Part shown: positions 36,632 through 45,389 of the stretch, piece by piece
How the letters are laid out: each line of letters opens with the position of its first letter
Position numbering within the stretch: position 1 is the first letter of the stretch
DNA from: Bifidobacteriaceae bacterium
Lineage (GTDB): Bacteria; Actinomycetota; Actinomycetes; Actinomycetales; WQXJ01
Direction of reading: 5' to 3'
Assembly: GCA_031281585.1 (NCBI GenBank)
Contig: JAITFE010000022.1
Span: forward strand, 1 to 51,338
DNA length: 51,338 nucleotides
Made by a program: the position numbers and the translations under genes
The notes under the pieces: generated by a model
Told to the model about the DNA's origin: nothing
Databases searched by the model: none
The model's input: the letters and a program-made list of their open reading frames with translations, nothing else

Positions 36632-38781
36632 GCAGCGGTACCTCCCGGAGGACTGGTCCCAGATCGGGACGTTCCGCCCGCACCAGCTTCCACACCAGGT
36701 TCCAGACCGAGTTCCGCACCAGCTTCCAGGCCGGGTTCCGCGTCGGTTTCCACGCCAGCTTCCCCGCCCCGCGCCCCGCCCCCGCGGCGCTGCCGCGGAC
36801 GCGCCTGAGCCCGCCGCTTCTTCACCGTAGAGAAAATGCCGAACGCCAGGATCAGGGCCAAGATCCCGCCCGCGACGGCCGTGCCCACGGTCTCCCATTC
36901 GGCCTGCACCCGCATGGTCAAAGAGGCGGACTCGGCGACCGGGCGGCCCTCCGAATCAAGCAAGTCGACCCGCACCCGGAAGACGCCGTTGGCGACCGCG
37001 TGGACCGGCACCCGCGCCGTCACCAACGTGCCCGGATCCAGGTCCAGGCTGACCGGTTCGCCAGTCTGGATGGCCGTTGTCTGCGGGGTCAGATTCACCA
37101 CCAGCCCAGTCACGGGCTCGTTGGAGGCGTTCCGGACGGTCACCGGCACCCGGCCGTCGTCGCTGATCAGATTGACGTCGCTGCCCGCCTCGACAGACAC
37201 CGGCGGCACCGCCGTGGCGGCCTCGTCCAGCGCCACCGCCGCCGAACTGGCCCGGCTGGGCCCCGCCAGTGCGTTCGACAAGGGCGCCAACAGCGGCGGC
37301 AAAGAACGCTCCAAGTACGCTCCCGGATCCGGCGTCAAGGACGCGAACGCCATCATCCGGTCCGTCAAGGACACTATTTCGCGAAGCGAATCCGGCGGCA
37401 GGTCCGGCTTGGGCCTGAGTCCGCCTGTCTCCGGCAGTTCACCCCCAATGGGCGCGTTGACCGCCGCTGGCAACGGCGTTGACCGGACCCAGCTCGCCTC
37501 CGTGAGGACCCGCAGCAGGCCCCAGGCGCCCAGGTCGGGTTCCCAGCCGCGCGGCATGGCGACCACCGCCGAAGCCTGATAATCCTCCACCTGCGCCCGC
37601 TGCGCCAACCAGGCCGAGTCGGCCAGCACCTGGTTCGCCTCCAACCGCGCGCTTCCGCCGCTGGTCAACGCCTCGGTCAAGCCCGGGTCGACGGCAATCA
37701 ACGCGGGCTGGCCCGCCCGTTTCGCCACCGCCCGGGGCACCGGCTCATCGAACTGATCGGGTGCCAGCAGGACGGCGCTGGAGCCCGCGTCCGCCATGAA
37801 ACTGACGACGGCGCTGGTGGCCGGGCTGGCCGCCCAGGCGAGGCTCGCGGAGGTGCGGGCGGCTGGGACTTCTCCGACGGCATCGGACAAGGCGGACTGG
37901 CCGATCTCCCGGGCGGCCACCACCAAAGCGGCGGCGCTGGCCCCGGCCTGTGCCAACTCGGTTTCGTCGAGATCCTGGTACGGGAGCATGTAAACGGGCT
38001 TGCCCGCCTCAATGCCGTCCTTGACCGCCGTGACCAGCGCGTCAGCGTGAACATCAGACTCGGCGTCGCCGGCGGCCAGCAGCGCCGGATCAACCATCCA
38101 GGCGATCAAAGGGTCCGCACTGGCCTGCGCCACCCGGCCCAGGCGTTCCAGCGTCTGCGCCCTGGCTTCCCCCGGCGCCGCGGTCAAGCCTGCGGCCACG
38201 GAAAGGTTGAGGCGGCTCGTGACGTGCTCGGGCGGGGCGTAGGTGACGTAGGTGCGGTCGGCGGCCACCACCCCGCGCAGCGTCTCCAGGACCGCCGCCA
38301 CGCCGCGGGGACCCCAACCGGGCTCGCCGTCTCGGATGCCCAGGTTCATGCTGTTCGGGCCGCTCGCCCTCTTCGTCAAGGTGAATGTCTGCGACTGTCC
38401 GGGCTGGATTTCCACATTCTCCGCCGTGTCGGCGATCCACGCCTCCTCGGCCACGTCTTGGACGCCCCTGTCGCACCAATCGATCAGCTCCTGCCGCGTC
38501 TCAAACATGTCCGAGGCGACCGACAGGTTCACGTTCCCGCGCCACACCTTGCCGGTCCGGTTGTCCACCCGCACCGTCATAGTCATGGTCTCTTCCGGGT
38601 CCGTCAGCACCGGCGTGGAACTCAGAATCCTGATGCTCGGGTCGTCGGTCTTGGCCGCCGCCGCCGGCCTGTCCGCTGCGGCGGCCTCCGCCACGCCCAC
38701 GCAGCCCCGCGCCGGCCCAGCCATCAACCCGAGCACAGTGGCGGCCACGGCGACGCCAACTACCGTCTTAATCCAGGTCAT
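36628..38781 (-). CDS. DUF6049-family exported membrane protein (Rv3909-like)
   Basis: 717 aa. Signal peptide (MTWIKTVVGVAVAATVLGLM...ARG), a large extracytoplasmic part with beta-sandwich segments (MTMTVRVDNRTGKVWRGNVNLSV near the start; VPVTVRNASNEPVTGLVVNL near the end), a TM helix near residue 655 and a basic, Gly/Glu-rich cytoplasmic tail. Its place between a NUDIX gene and murJ is the conserved place of Rv3909-type proteins. The function is unknown; cell-envelope support of MurJ is a common guess. The ATG lies within the stop of the NUDIX gene. Confidence 0.85.
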   Translation of the reverse strand: MTWIKTVVGVAVAATVLGLMAGPARGCVGVAEAAAADRPAAAAKTDDPSIRILSSTPVLTDPEETMTMTVRVDNRTGKVWRGNVNLSVASDMFETRQELIDWCDRGVQDVAEEAWIADTAENVEIQPGQSQTFTLTKRASGPNSMNLGIRDGEPGWGPRGVAAVLETLRGVVAADRTYVTYAPPEHVTSRLNLSVAAGLTAAPGEARAQTLERLGRVAQASADPLIAWMVDPALLAAGDAESDVHADALVTAVKDGIEAGKPVYMLPYQDLDETELAQAGASAAALVVAAREIGQSALSDAVGEVPAARTSASLAWAASPATSAVVSFMADAGSSAVLLAPDQFDEPVPRAVAKRAGQPALIAVDPGLTEALTSGGSARLEANQVLADSAWLAQRAQVEDYQASAVVAMPRGWEPDLGAWGLLRVLTEASWVRSTPLPAAVNAPIGGELPETGGLRPKPDLPPDSLREIVSLTDRMMAFASLTPDPGAYLERSLPPLLAPLSNALAGPSRASSAAVALDEAATAVPPVSVEAGSDVNLISDDGRVPVTVRNASNEPVTGLVVNLTPQTTAIQTGEPVSLDLDPGTLVTARVPVHAVANGVFRVRVDLLDSEGRPVAESASLTMRVQAEWETVGTAVAGGILALILAFGIFSTVKKRRAQARPRQRRGGGARGGEAGVETDAEPGLEAGAELGLEPGVEAGAGGTSRSGTSPPGGTAA

Positions 38782-39281
38782 TCCGCCCCGTCCAGCAGCC
38801 GCCGCGCCACCTGCACCAGACGGCGCTCGTTGGGATAGGCCAGGCGTTCCCGCAGTTGGTCCAACGGGACCCAGGCGGCGTCCTCCGCTTCCGCGTCCGG
38901 GTCGTCCTCGGCCGTCAACTGGCCACCCTGCGCCGAAAGAAGGTAATGGTGCACAATCTTGTGGACCCGGTGGCCCTCGCCCAGGAACCAATAGTCAATG
39001 GTGCCGATCCGCTTGATGACCTGCCCCTGGATGCCCGTCTCCTCGTGGATCTCCCGAACCGCAGCCTGCGCCGGGCTTTCGCCGGGTTCCAAGTGCCCTT
39101 TCGGCAGGCACCATTCCAGCCGCCCGCCCCGGTTCCGTCTGGCGATCACCGCCGCCTGCGCCACCCCGTCAATCGCGTCCACTACCAGGCCGCCCGCCGA
39201 GATTTCCTCGATCACCGGCAGCGGCCCCGCCCCGACAGGCGCCTGATGGTCACTGGACACGACAGCCAGCCTACCGAGCAT
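38778..39281 (-). CDS. NUDIX hydrolase (MutT4-like)
   Basis: 167 aa from the ATG at 39281 (GGAG eleven bases upstream); a GTG at 39260 is an alternative. The Nudix box GHLEPGESPAQAAVREIHEETGI is complete, with the REXXEE metal-binding core. It should hydrolyse a nucleoside diphosphate linked to another moiety. It heads the NUDIX-DUF6049-murJ group, as Rv3908 does in Mycobacterium, diverging from pcnA. The 128-bp repeat array lies directly upstream and may form part of its leader. Confidence 0.85.
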   Translation of the reverse strand: MLGRLAVVSSDHQAPVGAGPLPVIEEISAGGLVVDAIDGVAQAAVIARRNRGGRLEWCLPKGHLEPGESPAQAAVREIHEETGIQGQVIKRIGTIDYWFLGEGHRVHKIVHHYLLSAQGGQLTAEDDPDAEAEDAAWVPLDQLRERLAYPNERRLVQVARRLLDGAE

Positions 39282-39486
39282 CCAGGGCTTCGCTCCATCA
39301 ACCGCCTGGCAGCGCCACTCAAAGCCGATTTCGGCCCGGCCTTGCGCCGCCCGCTCCGGCCCCTGGCTTCGGCCCTTGAGACATCCAGGCCGCCGGGGGA
39401 GGCTCTTGGCCCCGGCCCGCCCCGCCGTGGCCAACCGCCCGACGGCCCGCCGCGATGCGCGGAGTTCCCGCGCGCCGCCCACCGGT

Positions 39487-40345
39487 GATCGACACCACCG
39501 TCCGGGTGGTGTCGTTGCCGGGTGCCCCTCGCCCAATGCCGCCCGGCCCGGTCCCAACGTTTCCACTGGTCAGCGGGTTTCCCGCCTTCGAGGACGCCTC
39601 CGGCCGACACCCGCGATCGACACCACCGTTTGGGTAGTGTCGTTTTCGGGTGTCTCGCGCCCGACGCCGCCCGGTCCGGTCCCAACGTTTCCCCTGGTCA
39701 GCGGGTTTCCCGCCTTCGAGGCCCCCTCCGGCCAACACCCGCGATCGACACCACCGTTTAGGTGGTGTCGTTGCCGGGTGCCCCGCGCCCGGCGCCACCA
39801 GGCCCGGTCCCAACGTTTCCCCTGGTCAGCGGGTTTCCCGCCTTCGAGGCCCCCTCCGGCCAACACCCGCGATCGACACCACCGTTGAGGTGGTGTCGTT
39901 GCCGGGTGCCCCTCGCCCGGCGCCACCAGGCCCGGTCCCAACGTTTCCCCTTGTCAGCGGGTTTCCCTCTTTTGGGGCCGCGTCCGGCCAACACCCGCGA
40001 TCGACACCACCGTTGAGGTGGTGTCGTTGCCGGGTGCCCCTCGCCCGATGCCGCCAGCCCGGTTCCAACGTTTCCCCTTGTCAGCGGGTTTCCCTCTTTT
40101 GGGGCCGCGTCCGGCCAACACCCGCGATCGACACCACCGTTTAGGTGGTGTCGTTGCCGGGTGCCCCGCGCCCGGTGCCGTCCGGCCCGGTCCCAACGTT
40201 TCCCCCGGTCAGCGGGTTTCCCGCCTTCGAGGACGCCTCCGGCCGACACCCGCGATCGACACCACCGTTTGGGTAGTGTCGTTTTCGGGTGTCTCGCGCC
40301 CGACGCCGCCTGGTCCCGTCCCAGCCTTTACGCGCGTCAGGCCAT
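39487..40345. repeat. Tandem array of a 128-bp hairpin-bearing repeat (about 6.7 copies)
   Basis: Copies begin with GATCGACACCACCGT at 39487, 39615, 39743, 39871, 39999, 40126 and 40254 (spacings of 128, once 127; last copy partial). Each opens with CGACACCACC-N5-GGTGGTGTCG, a 10-bp inverted repeat; copies 2 and 7 have one mismatch in it. Most copies also carry GCGGG-TTT-CCCGC. The junction of copies 1-2 is nearly identical to that of copies 6-7 over about 90 bp, and copies 4 and 5 share private changes (TTTCCCTCTTTTGGGG), showing duplication of sets of units. The period is not a multiple of three and no frame looks coding. It fills the space between two co-directional minus-strand genes. Confidence 0.93.
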
Positions 40346-40357
40346 TTGCCCGGCGCG

Positions 40358-40957
40358 TCACGGTTGGTTTGAACGGTCCTTCTGTGGGGGGCTGGCCGGG
40401 ACGTGGGCTTGGCGGAGCATCGCGCGCGTCAGCCACGGATGGAACAAGCTCACCACCGGCCAATAGAGCTGGCCCAGCGCGCTCTTCAACCTGAGCATGG
40501 TTGTGACCGTCACGCGGCCGCCGGCCGTCGCGATTCCGACCCGGAAGTCAAGGTGCTTGTCATCCACGCCCAGCACAACCTCGTCCGAACCCTGGTCAAT
40601 CAGCGGGAAGCCAGTGTAAGGGGCGTCCTTCACCAGGCTGGTGGCCGGCGCCAGACCGAACGGGCGGACCAACGCGTCCCGCACCGCGAAGAGGGCCACA
40701 ACCACCGGGGACAGGGAGATGACGGCGTGGGCCCACTCGACGGCATCGGCGGTCTCGTTTGGCTTGACCGACGCTGCCCAAGCGTCGACCGCGCGGAAGC
40801 CCTCACTGTGCCGCCAGAGCAACTGGCTGGGCGCCGGTTCCTCCTTGCGCGCCGCCCGCTCCCCCGGCTTCGCCAATTCCCAAACGGCCCAACCCAGGCC
40901 CAGGCCAATGAGCCCCGCCACCCCGGCAAACGCCCGCCGCCAAGCCAGGCCGACCAT
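40358..40957 (-). CDS. DUF2867-family protein with N-terminal membrane anchor
   Basis: 199 aa, ATG at 40957 with AGGAGGAAGGGG upstream. A hydrophobic N-terminal helix (FAGVAGLIGLGLGWAVW) is followed by a DUF2867-type domain: AWAASVKPNETADAVEWAHAVIS, FAVRDALVRPFGL, FPLIDQGSDEVVLGVDDKHLDFRVGI and PWLTRAMLRQA. The family is of unknown function, in some proteins fused to nucleoside-diphosphate-sugar epimerases. The gene is transcribed toward the repeat array. Confidence 0.83.
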   Translation of the reverse strand: MVGLAWRRAFAGVAGLIGLGLGWAVWELAKPGERAARKEEPAPSQLLWRHSEGFRAVDAWAASVKPNETADAVEWAHAVISLSPVVVALFAVRDALVRPFGLAPATSLVKDAPYTGFPLIDQGSDEVVLGVDDKHLDFRVGIATAGGRVTVTTMLRLKSALGQLYWPVVSLFHPWLTRAMLRQAHVPASPPQKDRSNQP

Positions 40958-41064
40958 GGAACACCCCTTCCTCCTGAACAAGGCCCCACCAACCAGGATG
41001 CCACCGCGGCTCAGGGTTGACTCACACGCGCCAGGGCCAACCCGCACCCGTTGATAGATCGGCG

Positions 41065-41088
41065 CAACTATCACAAGCTGGATAGTTG
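41065..41088. promoter_or_regulatory. Operator-like inverted repeat
   Basis: CAACTATC-N8-GATAGTTG is a perfect 8-8-8 inverted repeat in the 294-bp divergent gap between the DUF2867 gene and the small ORFs; a partial third copy (GTTGATAG) lies about 15 bp to the left. The AT-richer arms stand out in this GC-rich sequence. It is a candidate binding site for a dimeric repressor. The regulator is unknown. Confidence 0.45.
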
Positions 41089-41251
41089 GTTGCCGTGCTG
41101 CGCGACCCGGCCCTCGTGCCAACGGGACCCGCAGACGGGCGCGCAGGATGGCGGAGCCCCCGCGAAACCCAAGCCGATAGAGTTTTCCCCGTTCTGTTTG
41201 GCACCCTGGGCAGCGTGGCGCGTGTTTTAGTGGCCGGTGTCCTGATCATCG

Positions 41252-41362
41252 ATGGAGAAACGGGACGGCGAAGACGCCAACCGTGCCCTGCTCGAACTCG
41301 CCCAGGATCCAGCCGGCGACGTGGGGGCAGCTGTCGCAAAGGCGTTGTCCCGCGTCAAATGA
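41252..41362 (+). CDS. Tiny ORF (36 aa), possibly coupled to the next gene
   Basis: It encodes a short acidic helical peptide (MEKRDGEDANRALLELAQDP...AVAKALSRVK). The stop overlaps the next ATG (ATGA), typical of translational coupling. No clear ribosome-binding site precedes it, and no homologue is recognised. It may be a leader peptide or a chance frame. Confidence 0.35.
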   Translation: MEKRDGEDANRALLELAQDPAGDVGAAVAKALSRVK

Positions 41363-41628
41363 ACGAGGTCCCTCGGTCCGTACTGGCGTGGGCCGTGCGA
41401 CAAGCCGACTTCGGCCTGGAGTTCGAGCTCTCCCCGTCCGAATCCTTGACCGTAGCTCTGCGGCAAGTAGAAATCTCGTTCCTACTCAAGGCCGGTTCCC
41501 ATGCCGCTGTCATGGAAGTGCTTGAGCAGTTGGCTTGGGATTCGCAGTCCAGCGCCCAGTTGGACAAGCAAGCGAAACTCAACATCCTTGAGGCGCTGCG
41601 CGGTTGCTGGGACGAGATCCACCCCTGA
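41359..41628 (+). CDS. Small helical protein, unknown
   Basis: 89 aa from the ATG at 41359. The sequence is soluble, balanced in charge and predicted helical (VLAWAVRQADFGLEFELS, SLTVALRQVEISFLLKAG, MEVLEQLAWDSQSSAQLDKQAKLNILEALRGCW), which looks like a real protein rather than a shadow frame. Its size and neighbourhood resemble immunity- or antitoxin-like proteins, but no family is recognised. It precedes pcnA by 88 bp. Confidence 0.55.
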   Translation: MNEVPRSVLAWAVRQADFGLEFELSPSESLTVALRQVEISFLLKAGSHAAVMEVLEQLAWDSQSSAQLDKQAKLNILEALRGCWDEIHP

Positions 41629-41716
41629 GCAGGCTTTCGCGCCCCGAGTCCAAGCCCGGGCCGGGCGCGGGCGCTGCGTCCCCGCTAGCGGGCGGGCTCG
41701 AATAGGCTTTGTTGCC

Positions 41717-43174
41717 GTGTCCCAACCAAAATCTGAGCTAGGCGGGGTGTTCGAGCGTGCGGCGGCGCACGTCATCGGGCAGATACCGAAGGAGGCCCAA
41801 GAACTGGGCCGGGCGTTCGCGGCCGAAGGCGCGGAATTGGCGCTGGTGGGCGGGCCGGTGCGGGACCTGCTGCTGGCGCGCGGGCTCGAAGACCTCGACC
41901 TGGCGACCAACCTGCCGCCGGAGCGGACCCTTGAGATCCTGAAGCGGTGGGCCTCGAAAACCTGGGAGGTGGGGCGCGCGTTCGGCACCGTGGCGGGGCG
42001 GCGGGGCGACACGGTGGTGGAGATCACGACCTACCGCACCGAGGAATACCAGCCGGATTCGCGCAAACCCGCGGTTACGTACGGGGACTCGTTGGAGGGG
42101 GACCTGTCGCGGCGGGACTTCACCATCAACGCGATGGCGGTGCTGCTGGCCCCCGAGCCGCGCTTCACGGACCCGTTCGGGGGGCTGCGGGACTTGGCGG
42201 CGGGGTTGCTGAGGACGCCGGTGGCCGCCACCCAATCCTTCGACGACGACCCGTTGCGCATGATGCGCGCGGCGCGGTTCGCCGCCCAACTGGGGTTCGA
42301 CGTGGACGAGGACGCGGTCGCCGCGATGACCAAGCTCGCAGACCGGATTGAAATAGTCTCCGCAGAGCGGGTCCAGGCGGAACTGGTCAAGCTGATGCTG
42401 GCGCCCCAGCCGCGCCGGGGCCTTGAGCTCATGGTTTACACCGGCCTGGCCGAACATGTGCTGCCGGAGTTGCCAGCGCTGCAACTCGAAATCGACGAGC
42501 ACCACCACCACAAAGACGTCTACGAGCACACGCTGACCGTGCTGGACCAGGCGATCGCGCTGGAGACCAGGCCCGATGGCGCGGTGCCGGGACCGGACCT
42601 GGTGTTGCGGTTGGCGGCGCTGCTGCACGACATCGGGAAACCGGCGACCCGGCGTTTCGAACCCGGCGGCGGGGTGTCCTTCCACCACCACGAGGTGGTG
42701 GGCGCGAAGCTGACGGCCAAGCGGCTCCGCGCGCTGCGCTTCGACACCGCCACCGTCAAGGACGTGTCCAAGCTGGTGGAGTTGCACCTGCGCTTCCACG
42801 GCTACGGGGAGGGCGAGTGGAGCGATTCGGCGGTGCGCCGGTACGTCACGGACGCGGGGCCGCTGCTGGAACGCCTGCACCGGTTGACCAGGGCGGATTG
42901 CACCACGCGGAACCGGCGGCGGGCGGAACGGCTCTCGTTCGCGTATGACGACTTGGAGCGGCGGATCGCGGAGTTGGCGGAGCAGGAGGAGTTGCGGGCG
43001 ATCAGACCCGACCTGAACGGTGACCAGATCATGGCGATCCTGGGGATCAAGCCCGGCAAGGACGTCGGCCGGGCCTACCGGTACTTGCTGGAACGCCGCC
43101 TCAACGAAGGCCCGCTCGGCGAGGAGGCCGCAACCGAGGCCCTGAAGGAATGGTGGGCGGGACAGCGTGCGTGA
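41717..43174 (+). CDS. pcnA: CCA tRNA nucleotidyltransferase
   Basis: 485 aa, GTG start. A class II nucleotidyltransferase: LALVGGPVRDLLL, catalytic LEDLDLATN (DxD), RRDFTINAMA and a long C-terminal HD domain with LAALLHDIGKPATR and HHHEVVGAKL. It adds or repairs the CCA end of tRNAs; the HD part may have phosphatase or phosphodiesterase activity. Matches Rv3907c in position and length, diverging from the NUDIX-murJ group, although a DUF2867 gene and the repeat array now lie between. Confidence 0.94.
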   Translation: MSQPKSELGGVFERAAAHVIGQIPKEAQELGRAFAAEGAELALVGGPVRDLLLARGLEDLDLATNLPPERTLEILKRWASKTWEVGRAFGTVAGRRGDTVVEITTYRTEEYQPDSRKPAVTYGDSLEGDLSRRDFTINAMAVLLAPEPRFTDPFGGLRDLAAGLLRTPVAATQSFDDDPLRMMRAARFAAQLGFDVDEDAVAAMTKLADRIEIVSAERVQAELVKLMLAPQPRRGLELMVYTGLAEHVLPELPALQLEIDEHHHHKDVYEHTLTVLDQAIALETRPDGAVPGPDLVLRLAALLHDIGKPATRRFEPGGGVSFHHHEVVGAKLTAKRLRALRFDTATVKDVSKLVELHLRFHGYGEGEWSDSAVRRYVTDAGPLLERLHRLTRADCTTRNRRRAERLSFAYDDLERRIAELAEQEELRAIRPDLNGDQIMAILGIKPGKDVGRAYRYLLERRLNEGPLGEEAATEALKEWWAGQRA

Positions 43175-43484
43175 AGAGCTCCGGCAGCAGGCCCATCCCA
43201 AGATCCGGTTCGTGACCGAATTGGGCGGCGAGCGCAGAGCCGCGCTTTCCAACGGCCCGCAGGTTTGGACCGTGGCCGAAGCCTGGCTGGCCCACACCGG
43301 CGGGGACCGGGATGTGGCGACCGTGGCTCACTCGACTGGCCTGACAACAACCGAGGTCGAAGCGGCGCTGGCCTATTGGGCCGACTTCCGCGAGGAGATC
43401 GACCAGCTATTGGCACGGCAACGGCAGGCCCAAGACGACGCCCTGGCCGCTTGGGAGCGCCCTGAGGCGCTCAACTCCGCCTGA
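43167..43484 (+). CDS. Small DUF433-like/antitoxin-like protein
   Basis: 105 aa, GTG start overlapping the end of pcnA by eight bases. GPQVWTVAEAWLAHTGGDRDVATVAHSTGLTTTEVEAALAYWADFREEIDQLL resembles the helix-turn-helix of DUF433-type proteins, in which a VWTV strand is followed by helices ending in 'EVEAALAYWAD'. DUF433 proteins often act as antitoxins of PIN toxins, but no toxin gene follows. The role remains uncertain. Confidence 0.6.
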   Translation: MREELRQQAHPKIRFVTELGGERRAALSNGPQVWTVAEAWLAHTGGDRDVATVAHSTGLTTTEVEAALAYWADFREEIDQLLARQRQAQDDALAAWERPEALNSA

Positions 43485-43556
43485 GCACAAATCCTCGCTC
43501 AACGGAAGTCAACGTCCCACGGCGGGCCGCCTAGCAGCGCGGCCGCCGGCTCCCGC

Positions 43557-45194
43557 CTATGGGTTCCCAGGCCAGGTTGCCAGCGCCGCCGTCGTCCCGG
43601 CCGCCGCCAGCAGCAATAGGGTGGCAAGCCAGCGGGCCAGCGGGGTCCAGAGCAGGCCGCGCAAGATGGTCCGCAAGCCCTGGCGGGTTTCCGCCGCAGA
43701 CGGGCCCCACCAGGCCAGCATCAGTCCGACGGCCACGCACACGGCCGCCGCTTGCGGCTGAGCCTGGCCCACCCCGACCACGTTTACCGCCACCGCGTAG
43801 CCAGCCCCGCCGATCGCGCCCGCCAGAGCCAAAGCCGGGATGGACCCGCCCAGGCCCCGCAAGAAATACCAAGGCAGTGCCAAGACCGTGCGCGTCCGGT
43901 CGGAGGGCCGCGGCCCCCGGCGGTAACGCCGCGCCGCCACCGACTCAACCCCCACCCAGACCGCGCGCGCCACCACCAGGGCGCAGGCCGCGACCCCCAC
44001 AGCCACCCACGGCCAGTGCAGCGCCGCCGCGCTGAGCAGCGCCCACAGCCCAAACGTTAGGGCACGTGCCGGCTGCGGCGGCGACGGGTAGGGCTGGGGT
44101 GGGGGGACGGCATCGGCGGCGTTTGCAGGAGACGCCCCGGACGGCGGGTACGCGGGCGCCGGGTAGGCCTCCCCCATGCCCGATGCCGTCTCCGCGCCCC
44201 CAGCCCCCACCCGCCCGTCGCTGAGCCACGTTCGGTAGTCGACCCGGCGCGGCTCGCGCCAGGGCGGCTTGACGGGTTCCGTCCACAGGGCGTCCCGTGG
44301 GTCCAAAGCGGGCTCGGTCAGACCTTCCTCAAGGACGGGGGCTACCCGCGTTGGCGGCAGCCGCTCCGCACCCAGCCCGTCCACCACAGTGTCCACCGGG
44401 TTGATCGCGGACGCGAGCTCGGAAAGGCCGAGGCGGCGGTCCGGGTCGGGGGTCAGCGCCTGTCTGAAGGCTTTGGCGATACGGGGCGGCAGGCCCTCCA
44501 CATCCGGCACGCCGTCCAGCACCCTCGCGAGCACCGCCTCCACCGCGCCCGTGCCGAAAGGCTGGCGCCCGGTCGCGGCGTTGAGCAGGAGCGCGGCGGC
44601 CGCCCAGCGGTCGGATTCGGCGCTCGGGTCGGCCCCCCGCAGGAGTTCCGGCGACACGAAGCCGGGCGTGCCCGCCACCAGGCCCGCCGCGGTCAACCGG
44701 CCCGCACCCGTGTCTTGCGCAATCCCGAAGTCGATCAGAACCGGCCGACCGTTCTTGTTCAGGACCACGTTGGACGGCTTGACGTCTCGGTGGAGCACCC
44801 CGGCGGCGTGGACCGCGTCAAGAGCCCAGTCGAGGTCGCGGGCCAGGTCCGCCAGCTGTTCCGGTGTCCAGGGTCCGTGGGCGGTGATGTCGCGGGCCAG
44901 GGAGACGCCTTCGACCAGTTCGGTGACTATAAAGGCCTCCGCGCCGTCCAGTTCGGCGTCCACCACCTGGGCCACGAACGGGGAACGGATGGCGCGCTGG
45001 GCGGCGACTTCGCGGCGCAGGCGCTGGCGCGAGGCGGGGTCTGCGGCCGAATTCGGGTGGAGGAGTTTGAGGGCCACAGGCAGCCCTTCGGCGTCCCGCG
45101 CGCGGTAGACAGTCCCCGACGCGCCCGAACCGAGCACCCCGGCCAGCACGTAGCCGCCCAGCTCGGTGCCGATGGGCAGGGTCATGGACTGCAT
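43557..45194 (-). CDS. Transmembrane serine/threonine protein kinase
   Basis: 545 aa. An active-looking Hanks kinase: glycine loop GSGASGTVY, K43 in VALKLL, H135-R-D137-VKPSN142, D155-F-G and GTPGFVSPE (activation segment end). A Pro/Ala-rich juxtamembrane linker (about 315-375) leads to about four TM helices (about 380-545) rather than the single helix and PASTA repeats of PknB, so it is not a cell-wall-sensing PknB. It lies convergent to the pcnA group and divergent from radA. The linker holds two copies of the dispersed motif CCGATGCCGTCC/T. Confidence 0.9.
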   Translation of the reverse strand: MQSMTLPIGTELGGYVLAGVLGSGASGTVYRARDAEGLPVALKLLHPNSAADPASRQRLRREVAAQRAIRSPFVAQVVDAELDGAEAFIVTELVEGVSLARDITAHGPWTPEQLADLARDLDWALDAVHAAGVLHRDVKPSNVVLNKNGRPVLIDFGIAQDTGAGRLTAAGLVAGTPGFVSPELLRGADPSAESDRWAAAALLLNAATGRQPFGTGAVEAVLARVLDGVPDVEGLPPRIAKAFRQALTPDPDRRLGLSELASAINPVDTVVDGLGAERLPPTRVAPVLEEGLTEPALDPRDALWTEPVKPPWREPRRVDYRTWLSDGRVGAGGAETASGMGEAYPAPAYPPSGASPANAADAVPPPQPYPSPPQPARALTFGLWALLSAAALHWPWVAVGVAACALVVARAVWVGVESVAARRYRRGPRPSDRTRTVLALPWYFLRGLGGSIPALALAGAIGGAGYAVAVNVVGVGQAQPQAAAVCVAVGLMLAWWGPSAAETRQGLRTILRGLLWTPLARWLATLLLLAAAGTTAALATWPGNP

Positions 45195-45389
45195 TTGTTC
45201 AACTTACCGTCCGTGCCGTCTGGTGGGCCGCAAGGCGCGGGCGGCCGCGCCGGGGCGGCCCTTCGGCTTCGCGGCTCGGCCGCCGCGCGGGGCCCCTGCC
45301 GAAGGGTCCATCCGCGTGTCGCGCGTCCACCTCTGAGTGGCGAAGAGGCTGGTGGGAACGCTGTCAGAGGCAGTCGATAGGTTTCTTGC

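Noticed and set aside
39569-40494. Several 80-165-codon frames on both strands across the repeat array, and CRISPR as an explanation
   Set aside because: The 128-bp period shifts the frame each unit and the frames exist only because GC-rich DNA has few stops. The units have no unique spacers, so this is not CRISPR.
41738-43297. Minus-strand 519-codon frame over pcnA
   Set aside because: Shadow frame; the plus strand encodes a complete CCA-adding enzyme.
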